Positions 8,946 to 16,559 of a DNA stretch of 64,000 nucleotides are shown here, piece after piece. The position numbers and the translations under genes were made by a program. The notes beneath the pieces are model-generated. The model worked only from the letters and a program-made list of their open reading frames with translations, made no database searches and had not been told where the DNA came from. Source of the stretch: Nitrososphaerota archaeon (GTDB taxonomy: Archaea; Thermoproteota; Nitrososphaeria; Nitrososphaerales; Gagatemarchaeaceae); assembly GCA_028867035.1 (NCBI GenBank), contig JAGWHB010000004.1:62001-126000 (forward strand), given 5' to 3'. Numbering within the stretch: position 1 is the first letter of the stretch; the number at the start of each line of letters is the position of its first letter.

Positions 8946-9944
8946 CTAAGCTCCCCCTTTGAAGCTCCCGAGCGCGATCTTCCTCAGAGGGAAGGTGTGG
9001 AGCTGGCGCACGCGGAAGCGCTTGGCGACGAAAGTCTTCAGGGCCTGATCGTCGGCCTTCGAAAAGACCGAAAGGTGATGGGCGACCTTCAATGAGTCGG
9101 GATATCCCGACGCGAAGGCGTCGTTCCATATTATCCTCCCGAGGGTAGTCTCGGCGGGCTCCGGCCCGGCGATGTCAAGCCTGAACACGAGCCCGTCCGG
9201 AGAGAACTTCGCCAGCACCGTGCTGACAGAGCCGTGGTCCAGGGTGTGGAACGACGGCATCTTGGCGTTGGACAGGACCCCCACCGCCTCCTCCGAGAGT
9301 ATGAGGTTGCTGGACTTTGAGAACCCCACCATTGACCTGCCGTTCCTCCTCAGATACGAACTTGACAATTGGCTCATCGGGTGTTTGAGGGAGCCGTCCG
9401 CCATTACTATCGTGTCCCCGTCTCCGCCCGACATTGTTTCTATCACCCTCCTCTCAACCGTGTTCCGAATGAACCTCTCGGCCACGGCGTGATCAGAGAG
9501 GAGAAGGTCCAGCTCCGACGACGGGAGGCGCGGGAGGAGGCCGCTCAGCCCCGATGAAGTGGCGTAGACGAGGATGGGTCCCAGCCTGAAGAAGCGCCGT
9601 AGCGAACCTCCGAAGGAGATGCCCACGGCCGTCCTTGCGGCGTACAGGGCCCCCTGGGCTGTTTCGCCCACGAGCACGCACGTCGAGTCGACGGAAGCGA
9701 TTGGTCGCCCTTCTTTGATAGGAATTATGCACCCAGGGACCAATTGGGCGTCCGTCGGCTCGAAGTACGGGTACTGCTCCTTCCCGTACCTGCTGAAGAT
9801 GAAGGCCCTGCCTGCCAGTTCGCGCTCCGCGCTCTCCGAGAGCTCGGCGAACGCCTCCTCGAACTCTCTTGCGAGCGAATCGAGGAGAGAGAGCTGTTCT
9901 TCTTCGTACATGGGAAGGGTTGCTATGGCCATCTTGCGCAACAT
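8946..9944 (-). CDS. nurA: NurA 5'-3' nuclease
   Basis: This 332-residue protein has the NurA layout. The first catalytic Asp lies in SVDST (D86), an acidic ADGSLKHPM segment follows mid-protein, and the C-terminal part ends with a YPDSLKVAHHLS block and conserved basic residues. It works as a dimer on the HerA hexamer ring. Two ATGs are possible. The one at 9944 begins the longest frame, while the one at 9932 would sit about 32 bases from a TATATA at 9961-9967 and may be the real start. It is divergent from a winged-helix gene across a promoter region with three TGCGCA sites. Confidence 0.88.
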   Translation of the reverse strand: MLRKMAIATLPMYEEEQLSLLDSLAREFEEAFAELSESAERELAGRAFIFSRYGKEQYPYFEPTDAQLVPGCIIPIKEGRPIASVDSTCVLVGETAQGALYAARTAVGISFGGSLRRFFRLGPILVYATSSGLSGLLPRLPSSELDLLLSDHAVAERFIRNTVERRVIETMSGGDGDTIVMADGSLKHPMSQLSSSYLRRNGRSMVGFSKSSNLILSEEAVGVLSNAKMPSFHTLDHGSVSTVLAKFSPDGLVFRLDIAGPEPAETTLGRIIWNDAFASGYPDSLKVAHHLSVFSKADDQALKTFVAKRFRVRQLHTFPLRKIALGSFKGGA

Positions 9945-10003
9945 GGGCTATTAACCCGAGCTATATATCTGTTGCGCAGGAGCATCATGCGCAATAGTTT
10001 ATA
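9934..10003. promoter_or_regulatory. Divergent promoter region with three TGCGCA palindromes
   Basis: The gap between nurA and the winged-helix gene carries TGCGCA at 9935-9940, 9973-9978 and 9988-9993, each extended by T or A to TTGCGCA/TGCGCAA. They flank two TATA-like boxes: CTATATAT at 9961-9968, suited to nurA on the minus strand, and TTTATAAG at 9996-10003, suited to the plus-strand gene at 10035. This spacing around both boxes suggests operator sites for a shared regulator, possibly the adjacent winged-helix protein. Confidence 0.5.
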
Positions 10004-10034
10004 AGGCAAAGCACGGGAGGAGTCCCCGTTCTAG

Positions 10035-10544
10035 ATGACAGAGACGCTGCTGGCCCAGCAGGAAGCTTCGCGGCCTGTAATCAATTCAAATAACGGCAAC
10101 TTGGACAACAGGCGCAACAAGATCCAGTTGTCAGAGAACGAGAAGCCCAAGGTGACGATCAGGCTCAAGCGCGGAGCCTGGGAGGTGGAGATAACCACGC
10201 AGGAAGACCGCGTCCAGCAGGCGGTGGAGAGCGTGCTGGCGGGCATGGCCTCCAAAGAGCCTGTGTTCGTGGAGTCGCAGGAGGCAAATCCGAACGAGCG
10301 AGGGGGTGAGACATCCCGCAGCGTGATCACCGCGATGTGGAAAGAGGGGTGGTTCTCGAACCCCAGGGCCCTGTCAGAAGTCCACGAGGAGATGAGCAGG
10401 CGGGGCTACCACTATGACAGGACGGCGGTGTCGCACACGCTGGTGGACCTAGTGCGGGAGGGGTCCCTGTTCAGGGATGGGAGCATGAGGAACTACAGGT
10501 ACGTGCAGAAGTACCCTTTCAAGGGCCAGACCGGAGCTTCTTAG
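10035..10544 (+). CDS. Winged-helix protein with N-terminal beta module
   Basis: I do not recognise a named family for this 169-residue protein. After a polar leader, residues 38-75 form a short beta segment plus a helix (KVTIRLKRGAWEVEI, then VQQAVESVLAGMAS). Residues 95-165 form a winged-helix fold (VITAMWKEGWFSNPRALSEV ... TAVSHTLVDLVREGSLF ... YRYVQKYP). The same two-part layout occurs in the genes at 11076 and, less clearly, 10519. Its divergent position from nurA-herA suggests a local regulator or an accessory factor. The ATG lies 32 bases after a TATA box. Its end overlaps the convergent gene by 26 bases. Confidence 0.72.
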   Translation: MTETLLAQQEASRPVINSNNGNLDNRRNKIQLSENEKPKVTIRLKRGAWEVEITTQEDRVQQAVESVLAGMASKEPVFVESQEANPNERGGETSRSVITAMWKEGWFSNPRALSEVHEEMSRRGYHYDRTAVSHTLVDLVREGSLFRDGSMRNYRYVQKYPFKGQTGAS

Positions 10545-11007
10545 ACAGCTGCTCACCCAGCCTGTTCGTCCCGACCGTCGTGATCCTGTATTTGCCCCCC
10601 TGGTCGGATTCGACGCGCTCCACCAGGGCTGATTTCGTGAGCTCGCTGAGCCGGGAGCTGATCGTCTTCGGGTAGAGCCCGGTGGCCATCTCGATGTCCC
10701 CGACCCCCATGGCTTCTGAAGGGGACTTGCCGCTAAGACTCGCGATCCTCGCCGCGACAAGCTGGAGCATTATCACATCTCTGTCGCTGAGCTTCTTGTC
10801 CTGTGTCCACACCCTGGGCCCTTCGGGCGTGACCTTGACGTAGTCCTTGAACATCTGGATGAGGTCGTTCAGCGAGTAGTTCACGCTGATTATGCGCGCG
10901 ATGTCCATGTTCGGTATCTCCTTCGAGACCCATTCATGGAGGGAGCGCATTACGACGTCCGGGGGACCAGAGAAGTTAACGCTCGTGCCTCCGTAGCTCA
11001 CCGACAC
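10519..11007 (-). CDS. Winged-helix DNA-binding protein
   Basis: This 162-residue protein has an N-terminal module (VSYGGTSVNFSGPPDVVMRS, 3-22, then a helix to about 35) that resembles the beta-plus-helix modules of the two neighbouring winged-helix proteins. It is followed by an Ile/Lys-rich middle and a C-terminal winged helix (100-155: GVGDIEMATGLYPKTISSRL, then SALVERVESDQGGKYRITTVG). It is probably a transcriptional regulator, with the target unknown. It is convergent with and overlaps the gene at 10035, and it is followed upstream on the same strand by two more regulators. Confidence 0.68.
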   Translation of the reverse strand: MSVSYGGTSVNFSGPPDVVMRSLHEWVSKEIPNMDIARIISVNYSLNDLIQMFKDYVKVTPEGPRVWTQDKKLSDRDVIMLQLVAARIASLSGKSPSEAMGVGDIEMATGLYPKTISSRLSELTKSALVERVESDQGGKYRITTVGTNRLGEQLSKKLRSGP

Positions 11008-11075
11008 CGAGAGTTCCCTTTCGCTTGACGTGCCCAGTCCGACTCCGCCCAGAACCGGTTCTGGGACGTGTTAAA

Positions 11076-11582
11076 TTAGTTTGGTTGGGTCGGGGCCAAT
11101 TCGTCCATGACCTGCTCGCCGGCGGGCGGGGGCGAGGTCGAAAAAGTAGTCGCCGAGGTGTAGACGTATTCTCCGTCCTCGGCCTTGAACCTCCTGAGCT
11201 TCGTCGTCTTCGCGAGCCTGAGGAGGGCCACCGCAACCGACTGCTTGGGATAGTTCAACCCGTAGGATGAAAGGGCCTCTCTCACGTCCGATAGTTTCCT
11301 CCTCTCCCTGCCCCAGGGCCCCGCGAAGAACTTTCCAATCACGTCAGCCAGGGAGTCCCCCTTCTCTAGCGCGACGACAGGAAACTGGGAGGAAAGAGAA
11401 TGCTCGGGACCCTCGCCTGGCGCTTCCTGGGCCGACTCCTTGGGGTCCCCGCTGCTGTCGCGCCCGCGGACAGGGAGCTTGGACGCAAGCTCCGGGATTA
11501 GGTCTATGGCCTCCCTCAGATGCTCCGGTTCAGCCTCGACCTCCGCCTCCGCCTGGCCCAGCTTTACCCTGATCTTTGTCAA
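11076..11582 (-). CDS. Winged-helix protein, paralogue of the gene at 10035
   Basis: The gene starts at a TTG at 11582 with GGTGAGG nine bases upstream. The frame is open further upstream, but that part overlaps the Lrp gene and reads as non-coding. The 168-residue product has a beta-plus-helix module at 3-37 (KIRVKLGQAEAEVEAEPEHL ... IPELASKL), a variable Glu/Ser/Pro linker, and a C-terminal winged helix (VIGKFFAGPWGRERRKLSDV ... YVYTSAT). Both parts align by eye with the gene at 10035. The acidic C-terminal tail is Pro/Thr-rich. Function is unknown, and a DNA-binding regulator is likely. Confidence 0.66.
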   Translation of the reverse strand: MTKIRVKLGQAEAEVEAEPEHLREAIDLIPELASKLPVRGRDSSGDPKESAQEAPGEGPEHSLSSQFPVVALEKGDSLADVIGKFFAGPWGRERRKLSDVREALSSYGLNYPKQSVAVALLRLAKTTKLRRFKAEDGEYVYTSATTFSTSPPPAGEQVMDELAPTQPN

Positions 11583-11623
11583 TGGAAAGTCCTCACCACA
11601 AGGGGCGCGCAGGCCATTTAAGT

Positions 11624-12133
11624 CTAGAGCGGAAGTCGGAAATCTTCCTTCACTGTCGTCAGCACCACGTGGGAGTTCGTCCGTTCGACGAAATGCATCG
11701 CGAGCAGGCCCTTCGTGAACCTTGACAGCTCCTCCCTGTCCCTGCACTTGGATATCACCATCGCGTCTATCTCCCCGGTGACGTCGTATACGGCGCACAC
11801 GCCCGGAAGCCTCGCTATCTCCTTCTCCATCTCGAGGAGCTTCCCCTTGGAAACTAGGATCTCGGTCACGACCGTCAGCTCGTACCCCAGCTTCTGGAAG
11901 TCCACCACTGCCCTGAAACCCTGCAGTATCCCGCTCTGAAGTAACCTGTCCATGTGCGATGTCACCGTTGTTGGGGACACACCCAGCTTCATGCCTATCT
12001 CTCTGGCAGAAGCCCTCGCGTCGAAGAGCAGAGTCTTCAGGATCTTCACGTCCAGCTCGTCGACAGAATGTCCAGTGGGAAGCCCGGCCGACCCCCGCCT
12101 TGCAGGACGAATTCCTGATTTGACGTCTGACAA
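11624..12133 (-). CDS. Lrp/AsnC-family transcriptional regulator
   Basis: This 169-residue protein has an N-terminal HTH (26-75: ELDVKILKTLLFDARASARE, then SPTTVTSHMDRLLQSGIL) and a C-terminal ligand-binding RAM-like domain (GYELTVVTEILVSKG ... VCAVYDVTGEIDAMV). It starts at a TTG at 12133. The gene is divergent from glutamine synthetase, so control of nitrogen assimilation is likely, perhaps responding to glutamine or another amino acid. An inverted repeat covering its own start region suggests autoregulation. Confidence 0.86.
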   Translation of the reverse strand: MSDVKSGIRPARRGSAGLPTGHSVDELDVKILKTLLFDARASAREIGMKLGVSPTTVTSHMDRLLQSGILQGFRAVVDFQKLGYELTVVTEILVSKGKLLEMEKEIARLPGVCAVYDVTGEIDAMVISKCRDREELSRFTKGLLAMHFVERTNSHVVLTTVKEDFRLPL

Positions 12134-12174
12134 CTGGTAGGACGTCCAGACAAATGCTAAGTTGTCTTATATAT
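12129..12174. promoter_or_regulatory. lrp/glnA divergent control region with inverted repeat
   Basis: GACAACT at 12129-12135 and AGTTGTC at 12160-12166 form an exact inverted repeat whose half-sites lie 31 bases apart, about three helical turns. The second half abuts a TATA box (TATATAAG on the minus strand, 12166-12173) placed for the Lrp gene. TTATATAT on the plus strand is 27 bases before a TTG at 12197 that could be a leaderless start of glutamine synthetase. Lrp-type proteins bind such spaced sites as multimers. Confidence 0.48.
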
Positions 12175-12184
12175 GTTGCGAACG

Positions 12185-13657
12185 ATGCCGAAAGAGTTGA
12201 CATTCAAAATCACCGATGAGGGCAGATTTGTCAGAAGGACGTTCACACCGGGGGAAGTCCTTGAGCATGTCGAGAAGGACAGGGTCAAGTTCGTGGACCT
12301 CCAGTTCACCGACGTCCCAGGGAGGCTGAGGCACGTGAGCGTCCCGACGGAGATGATGGAGGAGGGAATGTTCTCCGAGGGGGTCGCGAAACTTGACGGT
12401 TCATCGGTGAGAGGGTTCGTGGACATCCACGAATCAGACATGCTCCTTGTGCCTGACGCTTCCACCTACGGGGTCGTCCCGTGGATCGAGGACAGCGTCA
12501 AGACAGCGAGGCTCATCTGCGACGTGAGGGCGGGGTACGGGAGGGGCAGGTTCAGCAGAGACCCGAGGTACGTGGCGCAGACCGCGGAGGCGAAGATCCG
12601 CGAGGCTGGTTTCACCGACTCGCTCTGGGGGCCGGAAGTGGAGTTCTTCGTGTTCGACAGCGCAACTTGGCAGGCCAACGACCCGTTCGCTTCGGGGTTC
12701 AAGATCTCCTCCAGGGAGTCCGCGAACGAGGCCAGGGGGACCAACTTCCCCATCCGCTTCAAGGACGGCTACTACCCGGCACAGCCGGTGGACTCGCTCA
12801 GCGACTTCAGGGGGGTGTGCGTGAACTATCTCAGGGACGGGTTCGGTGTCCTCAGTAACGCCCACCACCACGAGGTGGCCACGGCGGGCCAGTGCGAGAT
12901 AGACGTCTACAGGGACGAGCTGGTGACCATGGCCGATAGCACCATGACGTACAAGTTCGTGACAAAGAACGTCGCCAGTAAGATGGGCCTGATCGCCTCG
13001 ACGATGCCGAAACCAATCTTCGGGGACAACGCCGTAGGGATGCACGTCCACTCCAGCCTGTGGAAGAGTGGTAAGAACGCGTTCTACGACCCCAGCGACG
13101 CCTACGCTGAGCTCAGCCAGACGGCGCGGTACTACATCGGGGGGATCATGGGCCATAGCAGGGCCCTGTGCGCCGTCGTCGATCCGACCACCAATTCCTA
13201 TCACAGGCTCGTGCCTGGCTACGAGGCCCCGGTCTACATAGCCTGGAGCAAGATGAACAGGTCAGCCAACGTACGGATCCCAGCCTACGAGAAGGGTTCG
13301 GAGGGCGCGAAGCGGGTCGAATTCAGGACCCCCGACCCGTCCTGCAACCCGTACCTGGCCTTCGCCGCGATCACTGCCGCTGGTTTGGACGGGATCAGGA
13401 AGAAGATGGACCCGGGGAGCCCCGTGGACGAGGACATCTACAAGCTCACCCCTGAGAAGAGGCGGGACCTCAAGGTCGGGGAGCTGCCCGGGAGCCTCAA
13501 GGAGGCGGTCGAGAGCCTGGAGAGCGACTCCGGGTTCTTGGAAGGTATATTCCCCAGGGACCTGGTCGAAGTGATGATGGAACTGGAGATGGAGGCGTAC
13601 CGGAGCGTGGCCGCGAGGCCCCACCCCTACGAGTTCTACATGTACTTCGACCTCTGA
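12185..13657 (+). CDS. glnA: Glutamine synthetase, type I
   Basis: This enzyme makes glutamine from glutamate, ammonia and ATP in the cytosol as a dodecamer. From the ATG at 12185 it is 490 residues, a usual GSI length. The N-terminal beta-grasp domain includes VKFVDLQFTDVPGR. The catalytic domain shows GPEVEFFVF (metal-binding Glu), NAHHHEVATAGQCEID, GMHVHSSLW, NSYHRLVPGYEAPVY and NRSANVRIP. The C-terminal region lacks the adenylylated Tyr context of bacterial GSI-beta, so it is GSI-alpha-like. An in-frame ATG at 12173 and a TTG at 12197 are alternative starts. An Lrp regulator is transcribed divergently. Confidence 0.95.
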   Translation: MPKELTFKITDEGRFVRRTFTPGEVLEHVEKDRVKFVDLQFTDVPGRLRHVSVPTEMMEEGMFSEGVAKLDGSSVRGFVDIHESDMLLVPDASTYGVVPWIEDSVKTARLICDVRAGYGRGRFSRDPRYVAQTAEAKIREAGFTDSLWGPEVEFFVFDSATWQANDPFASGFKISSRESANEARGTNFPIRFKDGYYPAQPVDSLSDFRGVCVNYLRDGFGVLSNAHHHEVATAGQCEIDVYRDELVTMADSTMTYKFVTKNVASKMGLIASTMPKPIFGDNAVGMHVHSSLWKSGKNAFYDPSDAYAELSQTARYYIGGIMGHSRALCAVVDPTTNSYHRLVPGYEAPVYIAWSKMNRSANVRIPAYEKGSEGAKRVEFRTPDPSCNPYLAFAAITAAGLDGIRKKMDPGSPVDEDIYKLTPEKRRDLKVGELPGSLKEAVESLESDSGFLEGIFPRDLVEVMMELEMEAYRSVAARPHPYEFYMYFDL

Positions 13658-13704
13658 TTTCGGCTGGCCGGACCTGACCTAGCGGTTCTGATGGTGTTCG
13701 AGAG

Positions 13705-14343
13705 TCAGGTGGCTTCGAAGTATTCCACTACCTGCTGACCCCAAGCATCCCATACTACGACGGTGTATTGACCTGTCGGAAACTGCTGGAAGTGGTTACC
13801 CGGGCCCCCGGTAGGAGGGACGTAGTAACCGCCGAGCATAACCCTCTCCTCTGTCGAATTCGCGCCGTAGGGCAAGAAGGTATAGGCTATCGATGGGGTT
13901 GGATGGCAGGACTGTGGTATAGGTTGCCATTGTAAGAGGGGTGTTGCAGAGGAAGGCGGCGCCCCAGTGTCAGAATTGTTAAAGCCCCAGTATCCTGAAT
14001 AAACGTTGACTGCCGTGGGCGAATACCTTTGGCACGACCACTGATACGGATTCTCAAGCCCTGGCGATGCAACCGTCAAAGTCGTAGGCGTAGGATTGTA
14101 GACCCAAGCGAGAATAGTCACGTTCTGTCCCACGGTGAAAGTGGAAGGTTCTACCGAGACGACAAGTTGGAGTCCGTTTACGAAGGACGGAGACGGGGGC
14201 AATGCAGTGGTTACAGTGTCAGTCGATACGATAATCAAAGTAGAGGTTACGTTGCGCTCGTTGGCGTTACCGATGAGATACCCTACTCCGGCTCCCACCA
14301 GAATCGCGACTACTAGCAACCCTGTTAACGCCGTTCTCTTCAT
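13705..14343 (-). CDS. Secreted or membrane-anchored protein of unknown function
   Basis: The 212-residue product has one N-terminal hydrophobic segment after MKRT (6-24: LTGLLVVAILVGAGVGYLI), then a Ser/Thr/Val-rich beta-type ectodomain with several N-x-S/T sites and Trp/Tyr-rich loops (NPYQWSCQRYSP, GGYYVPPTGG). The two Cys are about 55 residues apart. A middle segment (FTVGQNVTILAWVYNPTPTT) resembles Ig-like domains of archaeal surface proteins. Base composition is more AT-rich than neighbours. The gene is convergent with glnA and no function is apparent. Confidence 0.62.
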   Translation of the reverse strand: MKRTALTGLLVVAILVGAGVGYLIGNANERNVTSTLIIVSTDTVTTALPPSPSFVNGLQLVVSVEPSTFTVGQNVTILAWVYNPTPTTLTVASPGLENPYQWSCQRYSPTAVNVYSGYWGFNNSDTGAPPSSATPLLQWQPIPQSCHPTPSIAYTFLPYGANSTEERVMLGGYYVPPTGGPGNHFQQFPTGQYTVVVWDAWGQQVVEYFEAT

Positions 14344-14597
14344 AGAGGTCGTCTCTTAGAACGCAGATGAGGGCAATAAGGCTAGCTACCAGAACGGCCC
14401 ACTAATTGGGGAAGGGCAGAGGAAGCGAGCCAGCTCCTCCACTTCACATGTAGCAACAGAACTGCCATAGAGACTTCGACCTTCGAGATAGATGGAATCC
14501 GCCTCCCCTGGCTTCCTTCGTGAGCAGAGGCATGACGGGAGTTCGTGAGTCGAGGTTGTCCCTGCGAGTAGGATGATACGTGGCGCCAGGGGAGTGC

Positions 14598-15017
14598 CTA
14601 GAGTGCCAGTCTCAGGAAGTTCGAGAAAGCGAATGCAGGCACGGCGAAGTAAATCAGCTCGTGATGGATGTAACCCCACCCGCCGCCTTTCCTTGCGTGG
14701 TCGACGAACAAATCCAGCAGCAGACAGCTCGCACCAACGGCGACTGTGCCTGCAAGTCCCTGCCAGAGCAAGCTCCAGACAACGGTCACGTAACCTGCAA
14801 GAATCAGCGCGGACAGGACCGCATAGGCAGCAGGGAGGACAACGAACAGGAATTGCCTGTGGTGGAGCCTGCGTCTCCCCAGGAAGAAGGGCCTTGCGAC
14901 CCCTCGCCTGAACATCTCGTCCCCGAAGCGGTTGAGGGCCGACGCTACGACAACGGTGGCGAAGAACCCCACGACAATTCCAAAATACATGTTCAGCGGG
15001 AGAGGGCCTAGACTCAT
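14598..15017 (-). CDS. Small integral membrane protein, unknown
   Basis: From the ATG at 15017 the product is 139 residues with about four hydrophobic spans (10-30, 52-72, 73-95 and 118-138). A cytosolic basic loop (RRGVARPFFLGRRRLHHRQF) and the motif GYIHHELIYFAVPAF near the C-terminus are the only polar features, with paired His residues in each. Upstream codons could extend the frame to 15077, but that part is Arg-rich and unlike a membrane start. I recognise no family. The 254 bases between this gene and the gene at 13705 contain no supported feature. Confidence 0.55.
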   Translation of the reverse strand: MSLGPLPLNMYFGIVVGFFATVVVASALNRFGDEMFRRGVARPFFLGRRRLHHRQFLFVVLPAAYAVLSALILAGYVTVVWSLLWQGLAGTVAVGASCLLLDLFVDHARKGGGWGYIHHELIYFAVPAFAFSNFLRLAL

Positions 15018-15217
15018 CACACTACCCCTGCGACCTGTCCTCCTGACTCCCAGTTGTATAAAAACAGAAGCGAACATTATTGGTCCGCTTCTCTTCGTGA
15101 AGGGGGCCAGACCTCTGCCTCTCCGGATCCCGGTGTTTCAATGCATAGGTTCATAACCGCGAGGGGCGAAATCAAAGGCATGACATCGCGACTCAGCCTG
15201 GACGGAGGTCAGAACGA

Positions 15218-15535
15218 ATGAGCTCCGAGCCGGTCAAAGACAAGGCCAAGCAGACTCTGAAGTCCGTGAAACAGATGCTAGAGAAAGCAGAAGATTCCAC
15301 CCGCAAGGCCCTCGACAAAGCAGCCCCCACGGTCCAAAAGTCCTTCGACGCGTCCATGGAGACGGCCTCCAAGGCATTCGAGAAGACCATGAGGTCCTTT
15401 GAAGGGGCGACCGCAGGGGACCAGGTCAAACTGTTCAAGGCCTACAGGAAGTTCCTGGGGGGCCAGGTCGACTTCGTGGAGTCGAGGATCAAGTCGCTGG
15501 AAGAGAAGGCCCAGACGAAGTCCCAGTCTAAGTAG
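15218..15535 (+). CDS. Small charged helical protein, possibly phasin-like
   Basis: The 105-residue product is almost entirely amphipathic helix rich in Lys, Glu, Ala and Ser. It lacks Cys, Trp and membrane spans (KAKQTLKSVKQMLEKAEDST ... FKAYRKFLGGQVDFVESRIK). The pattern resembles phasins and apolipoprotein-like coat proteins that bind granule surfaces, though no polyhydroxyalkanoate genes are in the window. It could equally be a coiled-coil stress protein. It starts at an ATG after a GGAGGT-like stretch (15205-15210), which supports a real gene. Confidence 0.6.
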   Translation: MSSEPVKDKAKQTLKSVKQMLEKAEDSTRKALDKAAPTVQKSFDASMETASKAFEKTMRSFEGATAGDQVKLFKAYRKFLGGQVDFVESRIKSLEEKAQTKSQSK

Positions 15536-15621
15536 CGGCCGTACAATTTTCAGTGACTCCTATACCCGCCCGGTTCTACTTTCATTGATCTGAGGGCTTC
15601 GGCTGGCGATTTCTTCTTCAC

Positions 15622-15888
15622 TTAGGAGCAGCCAAGCAGGGGGAGGCAGAAGGGGGAAGAACCGCCGCTCGAACTCGTACCTGAGCCGCTGGTAGAGGAA
15701 CTGGGCTGGCTCGACGTCGGCGTACTCCCCGATGAGGGGATTATCAAGATGGGAGAGGAGGGTTGGTTTGATGGGGTTGTCAGATGCCTGGGCGCTGACA
15801 TTGCCATGAATCCTGCCAAGGCTATCACAATCAGAACAGGCACTGCTCCGAGCACAACCGGTATCGCGACCTCTTTGGTCATCTTCAT
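15622..15888 (-). CDS. Single-span protein with Ser/Thr/Pro-rich stalk and C-terminal CxPLLGC motif
   Basis: This 88-residue protein has an N-terminal transmembrane helix (VAIPVVLGAVPVLIVIALAG), an external Ser/Pro/Thr/Gly-rich low-complexity stretch (35-77) and the terminal motif PFCLPLLGCS. The gene at 16001 has the same three parts and the ending FCVPYLGCL, so the two are paralogues separated by about 110 bases. The Cys pair could be a disulfide, a metal site or a lipid or processing signal at an exposed C-terminus. I know no family for it. Confidence 0.58.
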   Translation of the reverse strand: MKMTKEVAIPVVLGAVPVLIVIALAGFMAMSAPRHLTTPSNQPSSPILIIPSSGSTPTSSQPSSSTSGSGTSSSGGSSPFCLPLLGCS

Positions 15889-16000
15889 GGTCCGTTCACC
15901 TGTTGAAAATGAACACCCGGCGGCTTTTAGGGCTCGGCCAACATTAATCGAGACAAATCTTAGATAGGCTGACTACCCCGAAGACTTCGACATTCCTCCC

Positions 16001-16462
16001 CTATAGACAGCCGAGGTAAGGGACGCAGAAGCCCGTAGTCGTTGTCGTGGTGGTCGAAGAGGTCACGGTCGTCTGAGTGGTCGTCGTAGACGCTGCCGTG
16101 GTGGTGGTGGTGGTCGTGAAGGTGCTTGTCGATGTTGTGACGGAAGTCGTTGACGAGGTTGTCGATGTCGACAGGTGGCCAGAGGTGGTCGTACTTGCCG
16201 AGGAATAGGTCTGTGTGGTGCTGGTCGTGGTGGATGAGAGACCGCCCGTGGATGTAGCTCCAGACGTGCCGTCGGACGAAACCGATGTGCCCGACGTGAA
16301 ATGGTACGTCGGGGTCGACGTGCCGGAAAATGCCGCCTGTGTAGTCGAAGATAGAATCGGCGCACCCGCATGGAACATGATCAGCCCGGCCAAGCCCAGG
16401 ACTATGGCCACGGGTACGGCCCCCAGGGCGAAAGGCAGGACCTTGTCTGGATTCCTTTTCAT
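16001..16462 (-). CDS. Single-span protein with Thr-rich stalk and C-terminal CVPYLGC motif
   Basis: The 153-residue product begins MKRNPDKVLPFALGAVPVAI, a transmembrane helix very like that of the gene at 15622. A mucin-like stalk follows in which about 100 residues are mostly Thr and Ser, ending in GFCVPYLGCL. The stalk is encoded by long imperfect GTGGTCGTC-type repeats and may vary in length. Dense Thr and Ser suggest O-glycosylation at the cell surface. It and its paralogue may be secreted in tandem as a surface coat or stalk pair. Function is unknown. Confidence 0.6.
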   Translation of the reverse strand: MKRNPDKVLPFALGAVPVAIVLGLAGLIMFHAGAPILSSTTQAAFSGTSTPTYHFTSGTSVSSDGTSGATSTGGLSSTTTSTTQTYSSASTTTSGHLSTSTTSSTTSVTTSTSTFTTTTTTTAASTTTTQTTVTSSTTTTTTTGFCVPYLGCL

Positions 16463-16559
16463 GTCTTCATGCGTCTAAGAGTTCTGTACGTGATTTAGGG
16501 GAGCGGGGTCAATGTTAGGGTAGAATCCACCGGCTTCCCATTTCCGGGATCGGCGGTCT

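Noticed and set aside
11624..12203. Extension of the winged-helix gene at 11076 up to 12203
   Set aside because: That part lies inside the Lrp gene in another frame, and a good TTG with GGTGAGG upstream exists at 11582.
14386..14679. Minus-strand frame of 97 codons between the two small membrane genes
   Set aside because: It overlaps the membrane protein gene, has no hydrophobic or domain pattern and no ribosome site.
16063..16170. GTGGTGGTGGTGGTCGTG repeat as a possible tandem-repeat or CRISPR-like array
   Set aside because: It is imperfect codon-level repetition encoding Thr on the minus strand, with no spacer structure.
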